In this document: positions 8,122 to 17,296 of the stretch, piece after piece
How the letters are laid out: each line of letters begins with the position of its first letter
Position numbering within the stretch: the first letter of the stretch is position 1
Assembly (NCBI GenBank): GCA_964447285.1
Contig: CAYURO010000001.1
Span: 62,001 to 126,000 of the forward strand
Source of the DNA: CAJBNH01 sp964447285
GTDB taxonomy: Bacteria; Myxococcota_A; UBA9042
Direction of reading: 5' to 3'
Length of the DNA stretch: 64,000 bases
Notes under the pieces: model-generated
The model's database searches: none
What the model was told of the DNA's origin: nothing
The model's input: only the letters and a program-made list of their open reading frames with translations
Made by a program: the position numbers and the translations under genes

Positions 8122-8658
8122 ATGAGCCGCGAGAGCGTGGAACCCTATCTGTCTGCTGAGAAGATTGCCGCCCGAACTGCTGAGCTGGGGCGCGAGATCA
8201 CGGCCTCCGGCGTGACCGAACAGCCGCTGGTGGTCGTGTGCGTGCTGAAGGGCTCGGTCATCTTCTTTGCCGACGTCGTGCGGCACATCGACATGCCGAC
8301 CAACCTCGTGTTCCTCGGTGTGGCGTCCTACGGGGCGTCGATGGAGACCTCAGGTGCCGTCCGGTTGACCCACGACCTGACGCTCGACATTGCCGGCCGC
8401 GACGTGCTGATTGTCGAGGACATCGTCGATACCGGCCTGACCATGAACTATCTGCTGCGGACACTGGGCGCCCGCAAGCCCAAGTCCCTGCGTGTCTGCA
8501 CGCTGCTGCACAAGCCCGCGCGCATGCGCGTGGAAGTCCCGCTGGACTTCACCGGCTTTACCATCGACGACGTGTTCGTGGTCGGCTACGGCCTGGACTA
8601 CGACGAGCGTTACCGCAACCTGCCGTACATCGGCGCCATGCGCTTTCAGGCGGACTAG
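8122..8658 (+). CDS. hpt: hypoxanthine phosphoribosyltransferase
   Basis: A 178-residue purine salvage enzyme (hypoxanthine/guanine + PRPP to IMP/GMP). The PRPP-binding loop is VLIVEDIVDTGLT (about residues 95-107), with LKGSVIFFADVVRHI at the N-terminal PRPP/PPi-binding region and VFVVGYGLDYDERYRNLP near the C-terminus; all are textbook HPRT signatures. AAGGA lies 8 nt before the ATG. The next gene starts at the base after its stop codon. Confidence 0.95.
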   Translation: MSRESVEPYLSAEKIAARTAELGREITASGVTEQPLVVVCVLKGSVIFFADVVRHIDMPTNLVFLGVASYGASMETSGAVRLTHDLTLDIAGRDVLIVEDIVDTGLTMNYLLRTLGARKPKSLRVCTLLHKPARMRVEVPLDFTGFTIDDVFVVGYGLDYDERYRNLPYIGAMRFQAD

Positions 8659-9306
8659 GTGGACGGCGAGCTCCGGCTGCGATTTCTGGGCCACGCGGCG
8701 TTCGACCTGTCGGTCGATGGCGTGCGGTTGTGCCTGGACCCGCACAAGCCTGGCGCGCTGGGTGGGCGGTTCCAACTGCCTGCGATTCAAGGTCCTTTCG
8801 ACGCACTCGTCTGCACCCATCGCCACGAGGACCACGCCTCCTGGACGCCTGAGCTTGGAACGCAGCAGTGGATCGACCCTCCGGCGCGCTTGGGGTCCGT
8901 GGTGCTCGAAGCCCGTCCCGCCTTTCACGACGCCCACGGCGGCGCGCGCATGGGCATGATTCGCATGGTGTCCGTACGCGGCTGCGGCATCCGGGTGGTG
9001 CACTGCGGGGACTTGGGCGGCTACGACGACGACGACGTGGCTTGGCTGCAGGGGGCCGACGTGCTGCTGGTGCCCGCGGGCGGAACCTACACGCTGGACG
9101 GCGCTCAGGCCGCCGAGCTCGTGCGCCGGGTTCAGCCGTCCTGGGCTGTGCCGATTCACTGCCTCGACTCGCGCATCGACCTTCCGCTGGCCCCCGTGGA
9201 CGACTTCCTGACCGCCTGGACCGGTGCTGTGATCGGGATCGACGAACTCGTCGTCCGCCGCGGGCCCGCCTCTCCTTGCCGGGTCGCGCTGCTGAACGTG
9301 CCCTGA
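8659..9306 (+). CDS. metallo-beta-lactamase-fold hydrolase (UlaG-like)
   Basis: A 215-residue MBL-fold protein starting with GTG directly after the hpt stop, so the two are likely translationally coupled. Motifs are LRFLGHAAF, the metal site THRHEDHA (HxHxDH) and VVHCGDLGGY, with IHCLDS later. The short length and the opening strand resemble the UlaG/YtkL subgroup of hydrolases rather than beta-lactamases. Substrate unknown; pairing with hpt does not settle it. Confidence 0.75.
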   Translation: MDGELRLRFLGHAAFDLSVDGVRLCLDPHKPGALGGRFQLPAIQGPFDALVCTHRHEDHASWTPELGTQQWIDPPARLGSVVLEARPAFHDAHGGARMGMIRMVSVRGCGIRVVHCGDLGGYDDDDVAWLQGADVLLVPAGGTYTLDGAQAAELVRRVQPSWAVPIHCLDSRIDLPLAPVDDFLTAWTGAVIGIDELVVRRGPASPCRVALLNVP

Positions 9307-9358
9307 ATTGCCTGAAATTGCGGTTTTGGTTTCAATCGGTTGCGCGGTTCTGCGCGCC

Positions 9359-9387
9359 TTGCGCCGCCGAGCGTGCGTGTGTAGACT
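9359..9387 (+). promoter_or_regulatory. sigma70-like promoter for Cys-rich lipoprotein
   Basis: TTGCGC at 9359-9364, 17-bp spacer, TAGACT at 9382-9387. It lies in the 147-bp gap after the MBL-fold gene; transcription would start near 9395, about 60 nt before the ATG at 9454. Confidence 0.45.
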
Positions 9388-9453
9388 TCGCCGCTTGCGC
9401 CGCGAGACCTGTCGCGCGCGTCCTGTTTTGTATTTGGGGGGGAGAACATCGTC

Positions 9454-11379
9454 ATGGATAGCTTCTGGACAGCCCGCGTGTTTCGGCGGGTCAGCACCCT
9501 TTGTGTCGTGGTCGTGGTCCTTTTGGCGGTCGGTTGCAGCGGCACCGTGACGCCCGCCAGCACCTCGAACGACGTGACGACGCCCCCCGACACTGTGGCG
9601 GCCGACATCAAGACCGACACGACGACCCCAGACACCCCCCAAACCGACACCGCGGTCGACACGATCGCGCCGGACGTGGACCAGGCCGACGCTGACGACA
9701 CGACGATCGCGCCGGACCAGACCGCCGACCTTGACGACGCTGGCAGCGACGATGTCGTGGCGGCAGACGTTCCGCACGACGGCCAAGATGACACGATCGT
9801 TCCCGATGCGGACGTTGCGTCCGACACGCCGGCAGAGGTTGCCGCGGGCAAGTGCTCCATCGACGCCGACTGCCTGAACTACCCGTTGGGCGACTGCATG
9901 CACGTGGGCTGCAACGTGGGCTCGGGCATGTGTCAGGTGCTGTTCTCTGCCGACGGCGCCGCGTGCGAGCTCAAGGGTCAGTGCGGCGGCAAGGGCACCT
10001 GCTCCAAAGGCTCGTGCGACATCACGTCTTCGTGTGGGGCCAAGGCTTGCCAGCCCAAGGCACTGCCCTGCGGTGGGTCCATCGAGTGGACGGCGGGCAT
10101 CGGTGTCAGCACGTTCTCGCAATACAAGTGCCAGGCCGGCGACTTCGGCGCGGGCGAGGTGGCGGTGCGTCTCGCCGTCGACGCGACGCCGGCGGTAGTC
10201 AAGCTGGAGCTGACGGGAGACGCCCTTGCCGCCGGTGGTGGCCTGTTCCTGCTGCCCCCGGTGGCCGCCGGCACCTGCAACCCCGGGCAGTGCGACGCCT
10301 TTGTGAGCGCGTCGGTGACCATCGGATTGCAGCCCGGCTCCAGCCGCGTCGCCATCCTGGACGCACCCGCCGGGGCGACCGGGTCGATGAAGCTGACCGT
10401 GACTTGCGAGCCCGTCGCGTACTGCGGCGACAGCATATGCAGTGACACCGAGGCATGCACCTCTTGCCCCAAGGACTGCGGATCCTGCGGTGGCGCTTGC
10501 GGCGACGGCACCTGTTCAGAGACAGAGAACTGCGGTTCGTGTCCCGCGGACTGTGGGGCGTGCAAGGTCGAGTGCATCCAGAAAAGCACTCCCTCTTGCC
10601 CCGGCTGTGCTTGCGAGGCCTGCGTATGCAAGATGGACACCTACTGCTGCTCGTCGGCCTGGGACTCCCTCTGCGTCGAGGAGTGCTCGACCGACTGTGG
10701 GGGGCCGGTCTGTGCGACGACGGCCGTGTGTGGCGACAACAAGTGCTCGGGCGCTGAGAGTACGGAGACCTGCCCGAACGACTGCCTGGCCTTCTCGTTT
10801 TGTGGCGACGGCAAGTGCATGGGCGCCGAGACCTGCGAGTCCTGCACCCTCGACTGCGGTGCCTGTGCCAAGCCGATCAACGTCTGCGGCGATGGCGTGT
10901 GCAACGGCACCGAGCACTGCGCGACCTGCGCCAAGGACTGCGGCCAATGCAGCCCGGTCTGCCTGGACTCCGAGGCCCCGGGCTGCCCCGGGTGCGCGTG
11001 CGAAGCCTGCGTCTGTGACAAGGATCCGCTTTGCTGCTCAACGGCTTGGGACGCAGACTGCGTGGCCCTTTGCAGCGAATGCAGCAGCCAGCCGTGCCCG
11101 GACAAGCTGGGCTGCGGCGACGGCCTGTGCGCGGGTCAGGAGACCGGCAAGACTTGCCCCAAGGACTGCGGGCCCTTTGTCCCTACCTGCGGCGACAAGT
11201 CGTGCGACGGTGACGAAGCATCCACGTGCCCCGACGACTGCAAGGGTCCGTCCTGCGAAGGGAAGTGCGGTACGACCAGCGGGCAGCCCAAGCCGGGCGG
11301 CGGATCCTGCTATTGCGACTCCGCCTGCACCGGCTATGGTGACTGCTGCACCGACTACCCGGTCGTCTGCAAGCCCTAG
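9454..11379 (+). CDS. Cys-rich surface lipoprotein with somatomedin-B-like C-terminus
   Basis: A 641-residue exported lipoprotein (lipobox near LLAVGCSG). A long Asp/Thr/Ala-rich linker (about 30-130) is followed by a Cys-rich unit, a beta-rich domain (about 205-315), then repeated CGDGxCxxxExxxxCPxDC units that resemble extracellular Cys-knot repeats. Between them are two copies of a longer motif (CPGCACEACVC, then CC, W-D, C) at about 377-408 and 512-545. The last 40 residues (CEGKCG, CYCDSACTGYGDCCTDY) fit a somatomedin-B-like domain, a eukaryotic-type disulfide module. The protein is probably displayed on the cell surface; its ligand is unknown. It is 12 bp upstream of polA but functionally unrelated. 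Confidence 0.8.
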   Translation: MDSFWTARVFRRVSTLCVVVVVLLAVGCSGTVTPASTSNDVTTPPDTVAADIKTDTTTPDTPQTDTAVDTIAPDVDQADADDTTIAPDQTADLDDAGSDDVVAADVPHDGQDDTIVPDADVASDTPAEVAAGKCSIDADCLNYPLGDCMHVGCNVGSGMCQVLFSADGAACELKGQCGGKGTCSKGSCDITSSCGAKACQPKALPCGGSIEWTAGIGVSTFSQYKCQAGDFGAGEVAVRLAVDATPAVVKLELTGDALAAGGGLFLLPPVAAGTCNPGQCDAFVSASVTIGLQPGSSRVAILDAPAGATGSMKLTVTCEPVAYCGDSICSDTEACTSCPKDCGSCGGACGDGTCSETENCGSCPADCGACKVECIQKSTPSCPGCACEACVCKMDTYCCSSAWDSLCVEECSTDCGGPVCATTAVCGDNKCSGAESTETCPNDCLAFSFCGDGKCMGAETCESCTLDCGACAKPINVCGDGVCNGTEHCATCAKDCGQCSPVCLDSEAPGCPGCACEACVCDKDPLCCSTAWDADCVALCSECSSQPCPDKLGCGDGLCAGQETGKTCPKDCGPFVPTCGDKSCDGDEASTCPDDCKGPSCEGKCGTTSGQPKPGGGSCYCDSACTGYGDCCTDYPVVCKP

Positions 11380-11391
11380 CCCGGGAGCTCC

Positions 11392-14133
11392 ATGCCCCAG
11401 AACCCCCCGAAGCTCCTCCTGATCGACGGTTCCCACGCCCTGTTCCGCGCCTACTACGCGGTGCGCGGGCTCGCGGCTCCGGACGGCAGGCCAATGGGGG
11501 CGCTGTACGGCTTCACGGCCATGGTGCTCAAGCTTCTGCGCGAGCAGGCGCCCGACCGGATGGCGGTCTGTTTCGACGTCGGCGCGACCTTTCGTGAAGA
11601 TCTGGACGTCAACTACAAAGCCAACCGCGCTGAGACGCCCGAAGACCTCAAGCTGCAGTGGCCACTGGCGATTCGGGTGACGCGGGAGCTTGGGGTGCCG
11701 GCGCTGCACGAGCCCGGCTTCGAGGCCGACGACCTGATCGCGGGGTTGGCCGAGAGCGCGTGCGAGGTCGGCTACGAGGTCACGATCGTCAGTGGCGACA
11801 AGGACTTGATGCAGTTGGTCGTCGACCGCTGCCCCAACGGTTTGGGCGGGTGTATCCGCCAGCTCGACGACGGCAAGGGAACGGTCTACGACGAGAAGGG
11901 CGTGCTGGCGAAGTGGGGGGTGCCGCCGGAGCGGGTCGGGGATCTCTTGGCGATCATGGGAGATTCGTCGGACAACATCCCCGGCGTGCCTGGCATCGGC
12001 GAGAAGGGCGCGGTCAAGCTGTTGCAGGACTGGGGCTCGTTCGACGCCATCTACGCCAACCTCGACCACGTGCAACCCCAGCGTGCACAAGACCTTTTGC
12101 GGGCGGGAGAGGCTTCAGCACGGCTGGCCCGGCAGCTCGTGACGCTGCGGACCGACGCGCGGCCGCCGTTCACCGCCGACCAGCTGTCGCGGCAACCTGA
12201 GCACCGTCCGACGCTCGCCGGGTCGTTTGCCGAGTTCGGCTTCAAGCGGCTGCTGCGGGAGTACGTCGACGAGCCGCCGACGGCGCAGGCGCAGACACGC
12301 TGCGAGGCGTTGCTGGACCTCAAGCAGATCGAGAAGCTGGTTCAGGAGTTGCGCGCGGCAGGCCGGTTCGCTCTGGCCGTCGCGACCACGGACGGGGACG
12401 CGAATCGCAGTGCGCCGATGACGGGCGAGCTGGCCGGCGTCGCCCTGTGCAGTACCCCTGATCGCGCCTTCTACATCCCGATTCGGCACGCGTGGATGCT
12501 GGGCGAGGCGTTGCCCCCTTCGTGGACGTCCGTGCGCGAAATGCTGCGTCCGCTGCTCGAAGACGCGGCCATCGCCAAGGTCGGTCACGACACGAAATAC
12601 GACGGTCTGGTGTTACGGCGTCACGGCTTGCAGGTCGCTGGCTGGACGGCGGACGCGATGCTCGCCAGCTACCTCATCGAGCCTGAGCGCTACGCCCACA
12701 CACTGCAGAACATCGCGTTCAACCATCTGGGGACGACCTTTCCGCCAGAAGCCGATGTGCTGGGAAAGGTTGCGCGCGCCGGAGGCAGGGGCTCCAAGGC
12801 CGCGGCTTGGGCCGATCTGGCGATCGAGGCGGCGGCGGCGCATCTGGCGCAGCGGGCCGCACTATCGCTGAGAGCGGTGGACCTTCTGCAGCCGAAGCTG
12901 GATGAGATGGGACTGCGGCCGCTGCACGACGATCTGGAAATTCCCTTGAGCGCAGCGCTTGCAGAGCTCGAGTGGCGTGGCGTCCTGGTAGACCCTGCCG
13001 AGTTGGGGCGTCAAAGCGAGTGGCTGGGCGGCGAGGTGGCCGCCGAAGAGGCGGCGATCTTCGGCATGGCCGGCGGTCCCTTCAACGTACAGTCGCCGTC
13101 GCAGCTGGGTGAGATCCTGTTTGGCAAGCTGGGGTTGCCTGCCAAGAAAAAGACGCAGTCCGGGTGGTCCACCGACCAAAGCGTGCTGGAAGGGCTGGCT
13201 GAGGACCATCCGATCGCCGCACGCGTCCTGCGGTTTCGCCAACTGTCCAAGCTCAAGAGTACCTACACCGACTCGCTGCCGGGCATGATCGACTCACGCA
13301 CCGGCCGCATCCACACCTGCTTCAACCAAGCCGTCGCGGCGACGGGGCGACTGTCGTCCACCGACCCCAACCTGCAAAACATCCCGATCCGCTCGGTCGA
13401 GGGGCGCCGTATCCGCAGGGCTTTCATCGCGGCCCAGGGTTGCGTGTTGCTGTCGGCGGACTACAGTCAGGTCGAGTTGCGGATCATGGCCCACATGGCC
13501 CATGAACCCGGCATGTTGGACGCATTCCGCAGGGGCCTCGACATCCACCGCCAGACCGCTGCCGACATCTTTGGCGTGTTCCCCGACCTCGTGACACCGC
13601 AGCAGCGCAGCGCGGCGAAGACTATCAATTTCGGGATATTGTACGGGATGGGTCCGCAAAGACTCGCCCGATCGATCGACGTGTCGGTCAAAGAGGCCAA
13701 GGCCTTCATCGAGCGATACTTCGAGCGGTTTCCCGGGGTCAAGGCGTTCGTTGAGACCACGTTGGAGGAAGCCCGCCGTACCGGAGAAGTCCGCACCCTG
13801 TTCGGCCGCCGCCGCCCGCTACCGGACCTCGCGAGCAGCAACCAGATGGCCCGCGCGGCGGCGGAGCGCGTCGCCGTCAACACGCCGGTGCAGGGCACGG
13901 CGGCCGACATCATCAAGCGCGCGATGCTCGAGGTGGAGCGTCAGCTGACGGCCCACGAGCTGAAGGCGACGTTGTTGCTCCAGGTGCACGACGAGCTGGT
14001 GCTCGAGGTCCCGCACGCCGAGGTCGAGGCCGTCACCGCGCTCGTCCGCATGGCGATGCAGGGCGCCGCCGAGCTCGCGGTTCCCCTTCACGTCGATGTC
14101 GGCGTCGGCGCGAACTGGTCCGACGCTCACTAG
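11392..14133 (+). CDS. polA: DNA polymerase I
   Basis: A 913-residue family A polymerase for Okazaki-fragment processing and repair. The 5'-3' exonuclease domain (about 1-290) has LLIDGSHALFRAYYA, FEADDLIAG, VSGDKDLMQLV and GIGEKGAVKLL. The polymerase domain has motif A LLSADYSQVELRI (about 686), motif B AAKTINFGILYGMG (about 740) and motif C LLLQVHDELVLE (about 861). In the 3'-5' exonuclease domain (about 310-500) the first motif reads FALAVATTDGDA instead of DxE, and the third lacks the Tyr-x3-Asp, although KYD and DAML remain. Proofreading is therefore probably lost, as in Taq polymerase. GGGAGC precedes the ATG. Confidence 0.95.
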   Translation: MPQNPPKLLLIDGSHALFRAYYAVRGLAAPDGRPMGALYGFTAMVLKLLREQAPDRMAVCFDVGATFREDLDVNYKANRAETPEDLKLQWPLAIRVTRELGVPALHEPGFEADDLIAGLAESACEVGYEVTIVSGDKDLMQLVVDRCPNGLGGCIRQLDDGKGTVYDEKGVLAKWGVPPERVGDLLAIMGDSSDNIPGVPGIGEKGAVKLLQDWGSFDAIYANLDHVQPQRAQDLLRAGEASARLARQLVTLRTDARPPFTADQLSRQPEHRPTLAGSFAEFGFKRLLREYVDEPPTAQAQTRCEALLDLKQIEKLVQELRAAGRFALAVATTDGDANRSAPMTGELAGVALCSTPDRAFYIPIRHAWMLGEALPPSWTSVREMLRPLLEDAAIAKVGHDTKYDGLVLRRHGLQVAGWTADAMLASYLIEPERYAHTLQNIAFNHLGTTFPPEADVLGKVARAGGRGSKAAAWADLAIEAAAAHLAQRAALSLRAVDLLQPKLDEMGLRPLHDDLEIPLSAALAELEWRGVLVDPAELGRQSEWLGGEVAAEEAAIFGMAGGPFNVQSPSQLGEILFGKLGLPAKKKTQSGWSTDQSVLEGLAEDHPIAARVLRFRQLSKLKSTYTDSLPGMIDSRTGRIHTCFNQAVAATGRLSSTDPNLQNIPIRSVEGRRIRRAFIAAQGCVLLSADYSQVELRIMAHMAHEPGMLDAFRRGLDIHRQTAADIFGVFPDLVTPQQRSAAKTINFGILYGMGPQRLARSIDVSVKEAKAFIERYFERFPGVKAFVETTLEEARRTGEVRTLFGRRRPLPDLASSNQMARAAAERVAVNTPVQGTAADIIKRAMLEVERQLTAHELKATLLLQVHDELVLEVPHAEVEAVTALVRMAMQGAAELAVPLHVDVGVGANWSDAH

Positions 14134-14159
14134 AAATCCTTGGGGAATCGCGAGTTGTG

Positions 14160-14642
14160 TCAGGCCGTCGCGGGCCGGTGCAGCTGGTCGCCGACCCGCA
14201 GGGACTGCGCTTTGCACGACGGACAGGTCCAGTGCCCGCCGTCTCCCATGAATCCGACCGCATCAGGGCTCTGGAGGCCGCACGCGGGACACACGACGTC
14301 GGCAAAGGTGTTCTCGGCAAGCACCCGCGCCTTCATCTGATTGTCCTTGAAGGTCTTGGGGTTGGCGAGCCGGTCCAGCCTCATTTCGCTCTTGGCGGGC
14401 GACCGGAGCGTGCCAAGGGACAGGGCGATCGAGAACAGGCCGATCGGCCAGCCCACCGCCGGAACAAGCAAGAACGCAACGCCAAAAACGATTCCGGCGA
14501 TGGCCCCGACCGGCTGTCCCTTGGACTTCAGGTTGTGCTGGTTGTCGTACAGCTCGAAGAGGTACTGGTTGACGAGTGCGTCGGTGACGGCCACTTGCCG
14601 CATCGTCGTGGGTGCGCGCTCGGCGTTGGCTTGGGTCTCCAT
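14160..14642 (-). CDS. membrane protein with C-terminal zinc ribbon
   Basis: A 160-residue protein with two closely spaced transmembrane segments (about 45-85, AIAGIVFGVAFLLVPAVGWP and onward) and a C-terminal CPACG ... CPSCK zinc ribbon (two CxxC pairs about 24 apart). The start at 14642 was preferred because a strong GGAGGGGAGG lies right before it. An ATG at 14714 would add a low-complexity Gln/Pro/Arg-rich extension and is possible. It follows the methylmalonyl-CoA epimerase gene on the same strand and converges with polA. Function unknown. Confidence 0.6.
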   Translation of the reverse strand: METQANAERAPTTMRQVAVTDALVNQYLFELYDNQHNLKSKGQPVGAIAGIVFGVAFLLVPAVGWPIGLFSIALSLGTLRSPAKSEMRLDRLANPKTFKDNQMKARVLAENTFADVVCPACGLQSPDAVGFMGDGGHWTCPSCKAQSLRVGDQLHRPATA

Positions 14643-14721
14643 CCTCCCCTCCAGTTCCTGCGGGTGTTGGGCCGATTGCGGGCGCCGTTGCGGCGTGTGC
14701 CCGGCGACGGACATGATCGCC

Positions 14722-15147
14722 CTACGGCTGGGCTTTGTGCAACAGCTCGACCAGTGCTCCCGCCGCCGACTTTGGGTGCGCGAATCGCACCGGATAGCCC
14801 TCTGCGCCGATCGTCGGTCCGGCCCCCAGCATCGTCAGTCCCGCAGCCTCGGCCTGAGTCGTCGCCGCCTCCAGGTCCGCAACTTCCAGACACACGTGGT
14901 GCAGACCCGGGCCGCGCTTCTCCAGGAAGCTCTGGATCTCGCTGTCGGCGGTCAGCGGTGCCAGCAATTCGATCATCGTTTCGCCGCACTGCAGGAAGGC
15001 CACGCGCAGTCCGCGCTCGGGCACGTCCCGGATCTGCACGAGCGGCAGCCCCAGCGCATCGCGCCAGACCGCAAGGGCTTCGGGCAGCTCGCGAACAGCG
15101 ATGCCCAGATGGTTGATCTTCCGTGGGGATTCGGACTCGGGGTGCAT
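14722..15147 (-). CDS. mce: methylmalonyl-CoA epimerase
   Basis: A 141-residue vicinal-oxygen-chelate protein that interconverts (R)- and (S)-methylmalonyl-CoA. Metal-site positions are visible in order: KINHLGIAV (His), GETMIELLAP (Glu), PGLHHVCLEV (His) and GALVELLHK (Glu). The spacing and length match the family. GGAG lies 6 nt before the ATG at 15147. It diverges from mlaF across 69 bp. It suggests a propionyl-CoA / methylmalonyl-CoA pathway, whose other genes are not in the window. Confidence 0.9.
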   Translation of the reverse strand: MHPESESPRKINHLGIAVRELPEALAVWRDALGLPLVQIRDVPERGLRVAFLQCGETMIELLAPLTADSEIQSFLEKRGPGLHHVCLEVADLEAATTQAEAAGLTMLGAGPTIGAEGYPVRFAHPKSAAGALVELLHKAQP

Positions 15148-15216
15148 CTGGTCTCCAGGGTTCCCGCCAGCTAGGATGGCCGTCGCCGCCACGACATCAC
15201 CGCAGGCTGCGGGAAC

Positions 15217-15960
15217 ATGATCGAGTTTCGTCACATCTCCAAGTCGTTCGGAACCAAGCAGGTGCTGCAGGACGTATCGCTGTCGGTCGCGACTGGCCGC
15301 ATCCTGTTCATCGTGGGCGTGTCCGGCGCTGGCAAGTCCGTGCTGGTCAAGCACTTGGTGGGACTGGTTCGCCCGGATGCGGGTCAGGTGCTGCTTGACG
15401 GGCAGGACGTGACCCAACTGAGCGAACGCGAATTCTATCCGGTGCGGAAGCGCTGTGCCATGGTCTTCCAGCACTCGACGTTGTTCGATTCGCTGACGCT
15501 GGCAGAGAACGTCATGCTGCCGTTGCGCAAGCACCGGGGCCTCCGACCGCAAGCGGCCAGGCAGGAAGCAATGCAGTTTCTGGAGCGTGTGCAGATGCAC
15601 CACCTGGCCGATCGCCATCCCGCCGACATCGGCGACGGCCTGCGCAAGCGCGTCGCGATCGCGCGCGCGCTGACGTTGCACCCGGAGTACGTCATCTTTG
15701 ACGAGCCGACGACAGGCTTGGACCCCTTGGCCGCCGCCAACGTCGATCGCCTGATCCGTGAGCTCAGCGATCGCCACGGTGTCACCTCCATTGTGGTGAG
15801 CCACGACCTGCGTTCGATCTTCACCGTCGCGGACCGCATCGCCATGATCTATCGAGGGAAGATCCGGCTCGACGGAACCCCGGACGAATTCCGCCGCACC
15901 GACGACGGCGTGGTCCAGCAGTTCATCCAGGGGCTTGCCGAGGGGCCGATGGTCCTGTAA
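15217..15960 (+). CDS. mlaF: MlaF-like ABC transporter ATPase
   Basis: A 247-residue ATPase of the Mla (MCE) phospholipid/lipid transport family. Walker A is VGVSGAGKS, Walker B is YVIFDEPTTGLDP and the switch His is in VVSHDL. The usual LSGG signature is replaced by DIGDGLRKRVAIARAL, which keeps the KRVAIARAL end only. The gene precedes an MlaD-like gene by 47 bp. No MlaE permease gene lies next to it; upstream is the divergent epimerase gene. Confidence 0.85.
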   Translation: MIEFRHISKSFGTKQVLQDVSLSVATGRILFIVGVSGAGKSVLVKHLVGLVRPDAGQVLLDGQDVTQLSEREFYPVRKRCAMVFQHSTLFDSLTLAENVMLPLRKHRGLRPQAARQEAMQFLERVQMHHLADRHPADIGDGLRKRVAIARALTLHPEYVIFDEPTTGLDPLAAANVDRLIRELSDRHGVTSIVVSHDLRSIFTVADRIAMIYRGKIRLDGTPDEFRRTDDGVVQQFIQGLAEGPMVL

Positions 15961-16007
15961 GGGGCAGCCGCGTCCCCGACCCCGGCAGGGAGGGGCGCAA
16001 GACGGGA

Positions 16008-17063
16008 GTGGAAGTGGTCAAGGAGAAGTCCATCGAGGTCAAGGTCGGCGCGCTCGTGCTCTTCACGACGGCGCTGCTCATCGGCTTCATCTTTCTACTG
16101 GGCGGCGTGGGCGGCGGCGGGGGCTTCGAGCTGGGCGTCGACTTCCCGACCGCGAGCGACCTCAAGACCGGCGCCCCCGTGAAGATCGCCGGTGTGACCG
16201 CGGGCGAAGTCCAGAGCGTCGAGTATTGGGGGGGCCGAATGGACCCAGCGACCGGCCGGCGCGTCACCGTGCGCGTGATGCTGGACCTGGACCCGGAGAA
16301 GGGAACAACCCTGCACGAAGACGCGGAGTTCTATATCTCCACCCAGGGGATCTTGGGAGAGAAGTATGTCGAGATCGATCCGGGTTCATGGCAGAAGCCC
16401 ACACTGCCAGCCGGATCGCGTCGAGAGGGCGTCCCGCCCATGCGCATGGAGGTTCTGGGCCAGCAGCTGACCAGGGTCTCGGCAGCGGTCACACGCATCC
16501 TCGAAACAAACGAGAAGACCTTGGGCGATCTGCTGATCCACACGGATCAGACCGTGCTGGACGCCCGCAAGGCGGTGCACGACGTGCAGCAGGTCATCCA
16601 AACGCAGCGTCCCGCGATCGAGCGCACGGTCGCCCACCTCGAGACGGCGAGCGAACGCGCGGATCAGGTGGCGCTGGGGCTACATACAGCTGTGGGCGAC
16701 GGCGAGTCGCTGAAGCGATCGGTGGCACATGTCGAGTCGGTCGCCGCGCAGATCGACGTCGCCGCAGGTCCGATCGTCAAGGACGCGCGGGCTGTGGGGG
16801 CCAACCTCAAGACGGCGTCGGAGAAGCTGCGTGATGGCGGGGCGGGCGAAATGCTGCTGGGCCCAGGCGCGGCGGGCAAGATCGAGAAGACCCTCGATCG
16901 GGTGGCCCAAGCCGCCGGCGACGTCCAAGCACTGACCGGAAACGCGCGAACGGGGCGAGGCACGATTGGCGGATTGCTGATGGACAACGAGCTGTTCATG
17001 GACCTCAAGCTGATGCTCAAGGACCTCAAGCGCCACCCTTGGAAGTTCATCTGGCGGGAGTAG
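16008..17063 (+). CDS. mlaD: MlaD-like MCE-domain protein
   Basis: A 351-residue protein with one N-terminal membrane anchor (about 12-32, VGALVLFTTALLIGFIFLLG), an MCE domain (about 38-125: FELGVDFPTASDLKTGAPVK, YISTQGILGEKYVEIDPG) and a long helical C-terminal region (about 150-300) with coiled-coil character. MCE proteins form rings that carry lipid between membranes. The start is GTG at 16008. A GTG at 16014 has a better-spaced GGAG and would give a protein two residues shorter. It works with the MlaF ATPase just upstream. Confidence 0.88.
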   Translation: MEVVKEKSIEVKVGALVLFTTALLIGFIFLLGGVGGGGGFELGVDFPTASDLKTGAPVKIAGVTAGEVQSVEYWGGRMDPATGRRVTVRVMLDLDPEKGTTLHEDAEFYISTQGILGEKYVEIDPGSWQKPTLPAGSRREGVPPMRMEVLGQQLTRVSAAVTRILETNEKTLGDLLIHTDQTVLDARKAVHDVQQVIQTQRPAIERTVAHLETASERADQVALGLHTAVGDGESLKRSVAHVESVAAQIDVAAGPIVKDARAVGANLKTASEKLRDGGAGEMLLGPGAAGKIEKTLDRVAQAAGDVQALTGNARTGRGTIGGLLMDNELFMDLKLMLKDLKRHPWKFIWRE

Positions 17064-17260
17064 CCCGATCTTGATCACGTGGGGACTTGCCGCAAGTTGC
17101 GATCTGGCCCCGATCCCGCCAAGTGAACGGACCCTCACGCCACCCATGGATCCCGATCCGGCAGCGGATTTGACCGATAGCCGGTACGGGAACACCACTC
17201 ATGCCTCGCCGCGCAACCCATCTCCTTCGGCAACTTTGTGCGCCAAGTGGGCAGCAGGCC

Positions 17261-17289
17261 TTGACAGGAAGCCGGGTTTGCTGGATAAC
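17261..17289 (+). promoter_or_regulatory. strong sigma70-like promoter of the str/ribosomal cluster
   Basis: A perfect TTGACA at 17261-17266, 17-bp spacer and GATAAC at 17284-17289. It sits in the 595-bp gap between mlaD and rpsL and is the best promoter match in the window. Transcription would begin near 17297, leaving a leader of about 360 nt before rpsL. Confidence 0.65.
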
Positions 17290-17296
17290 AGCGGCC

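Noticed and set aside
8350..10122. Minus-strand frame of 590 codons
   Set aside because: Antisense to hpt, the MBL-fold gene and the Cys-rich lipoprotein; biased composition (His, Arg, Gln) typical of shadow frames.
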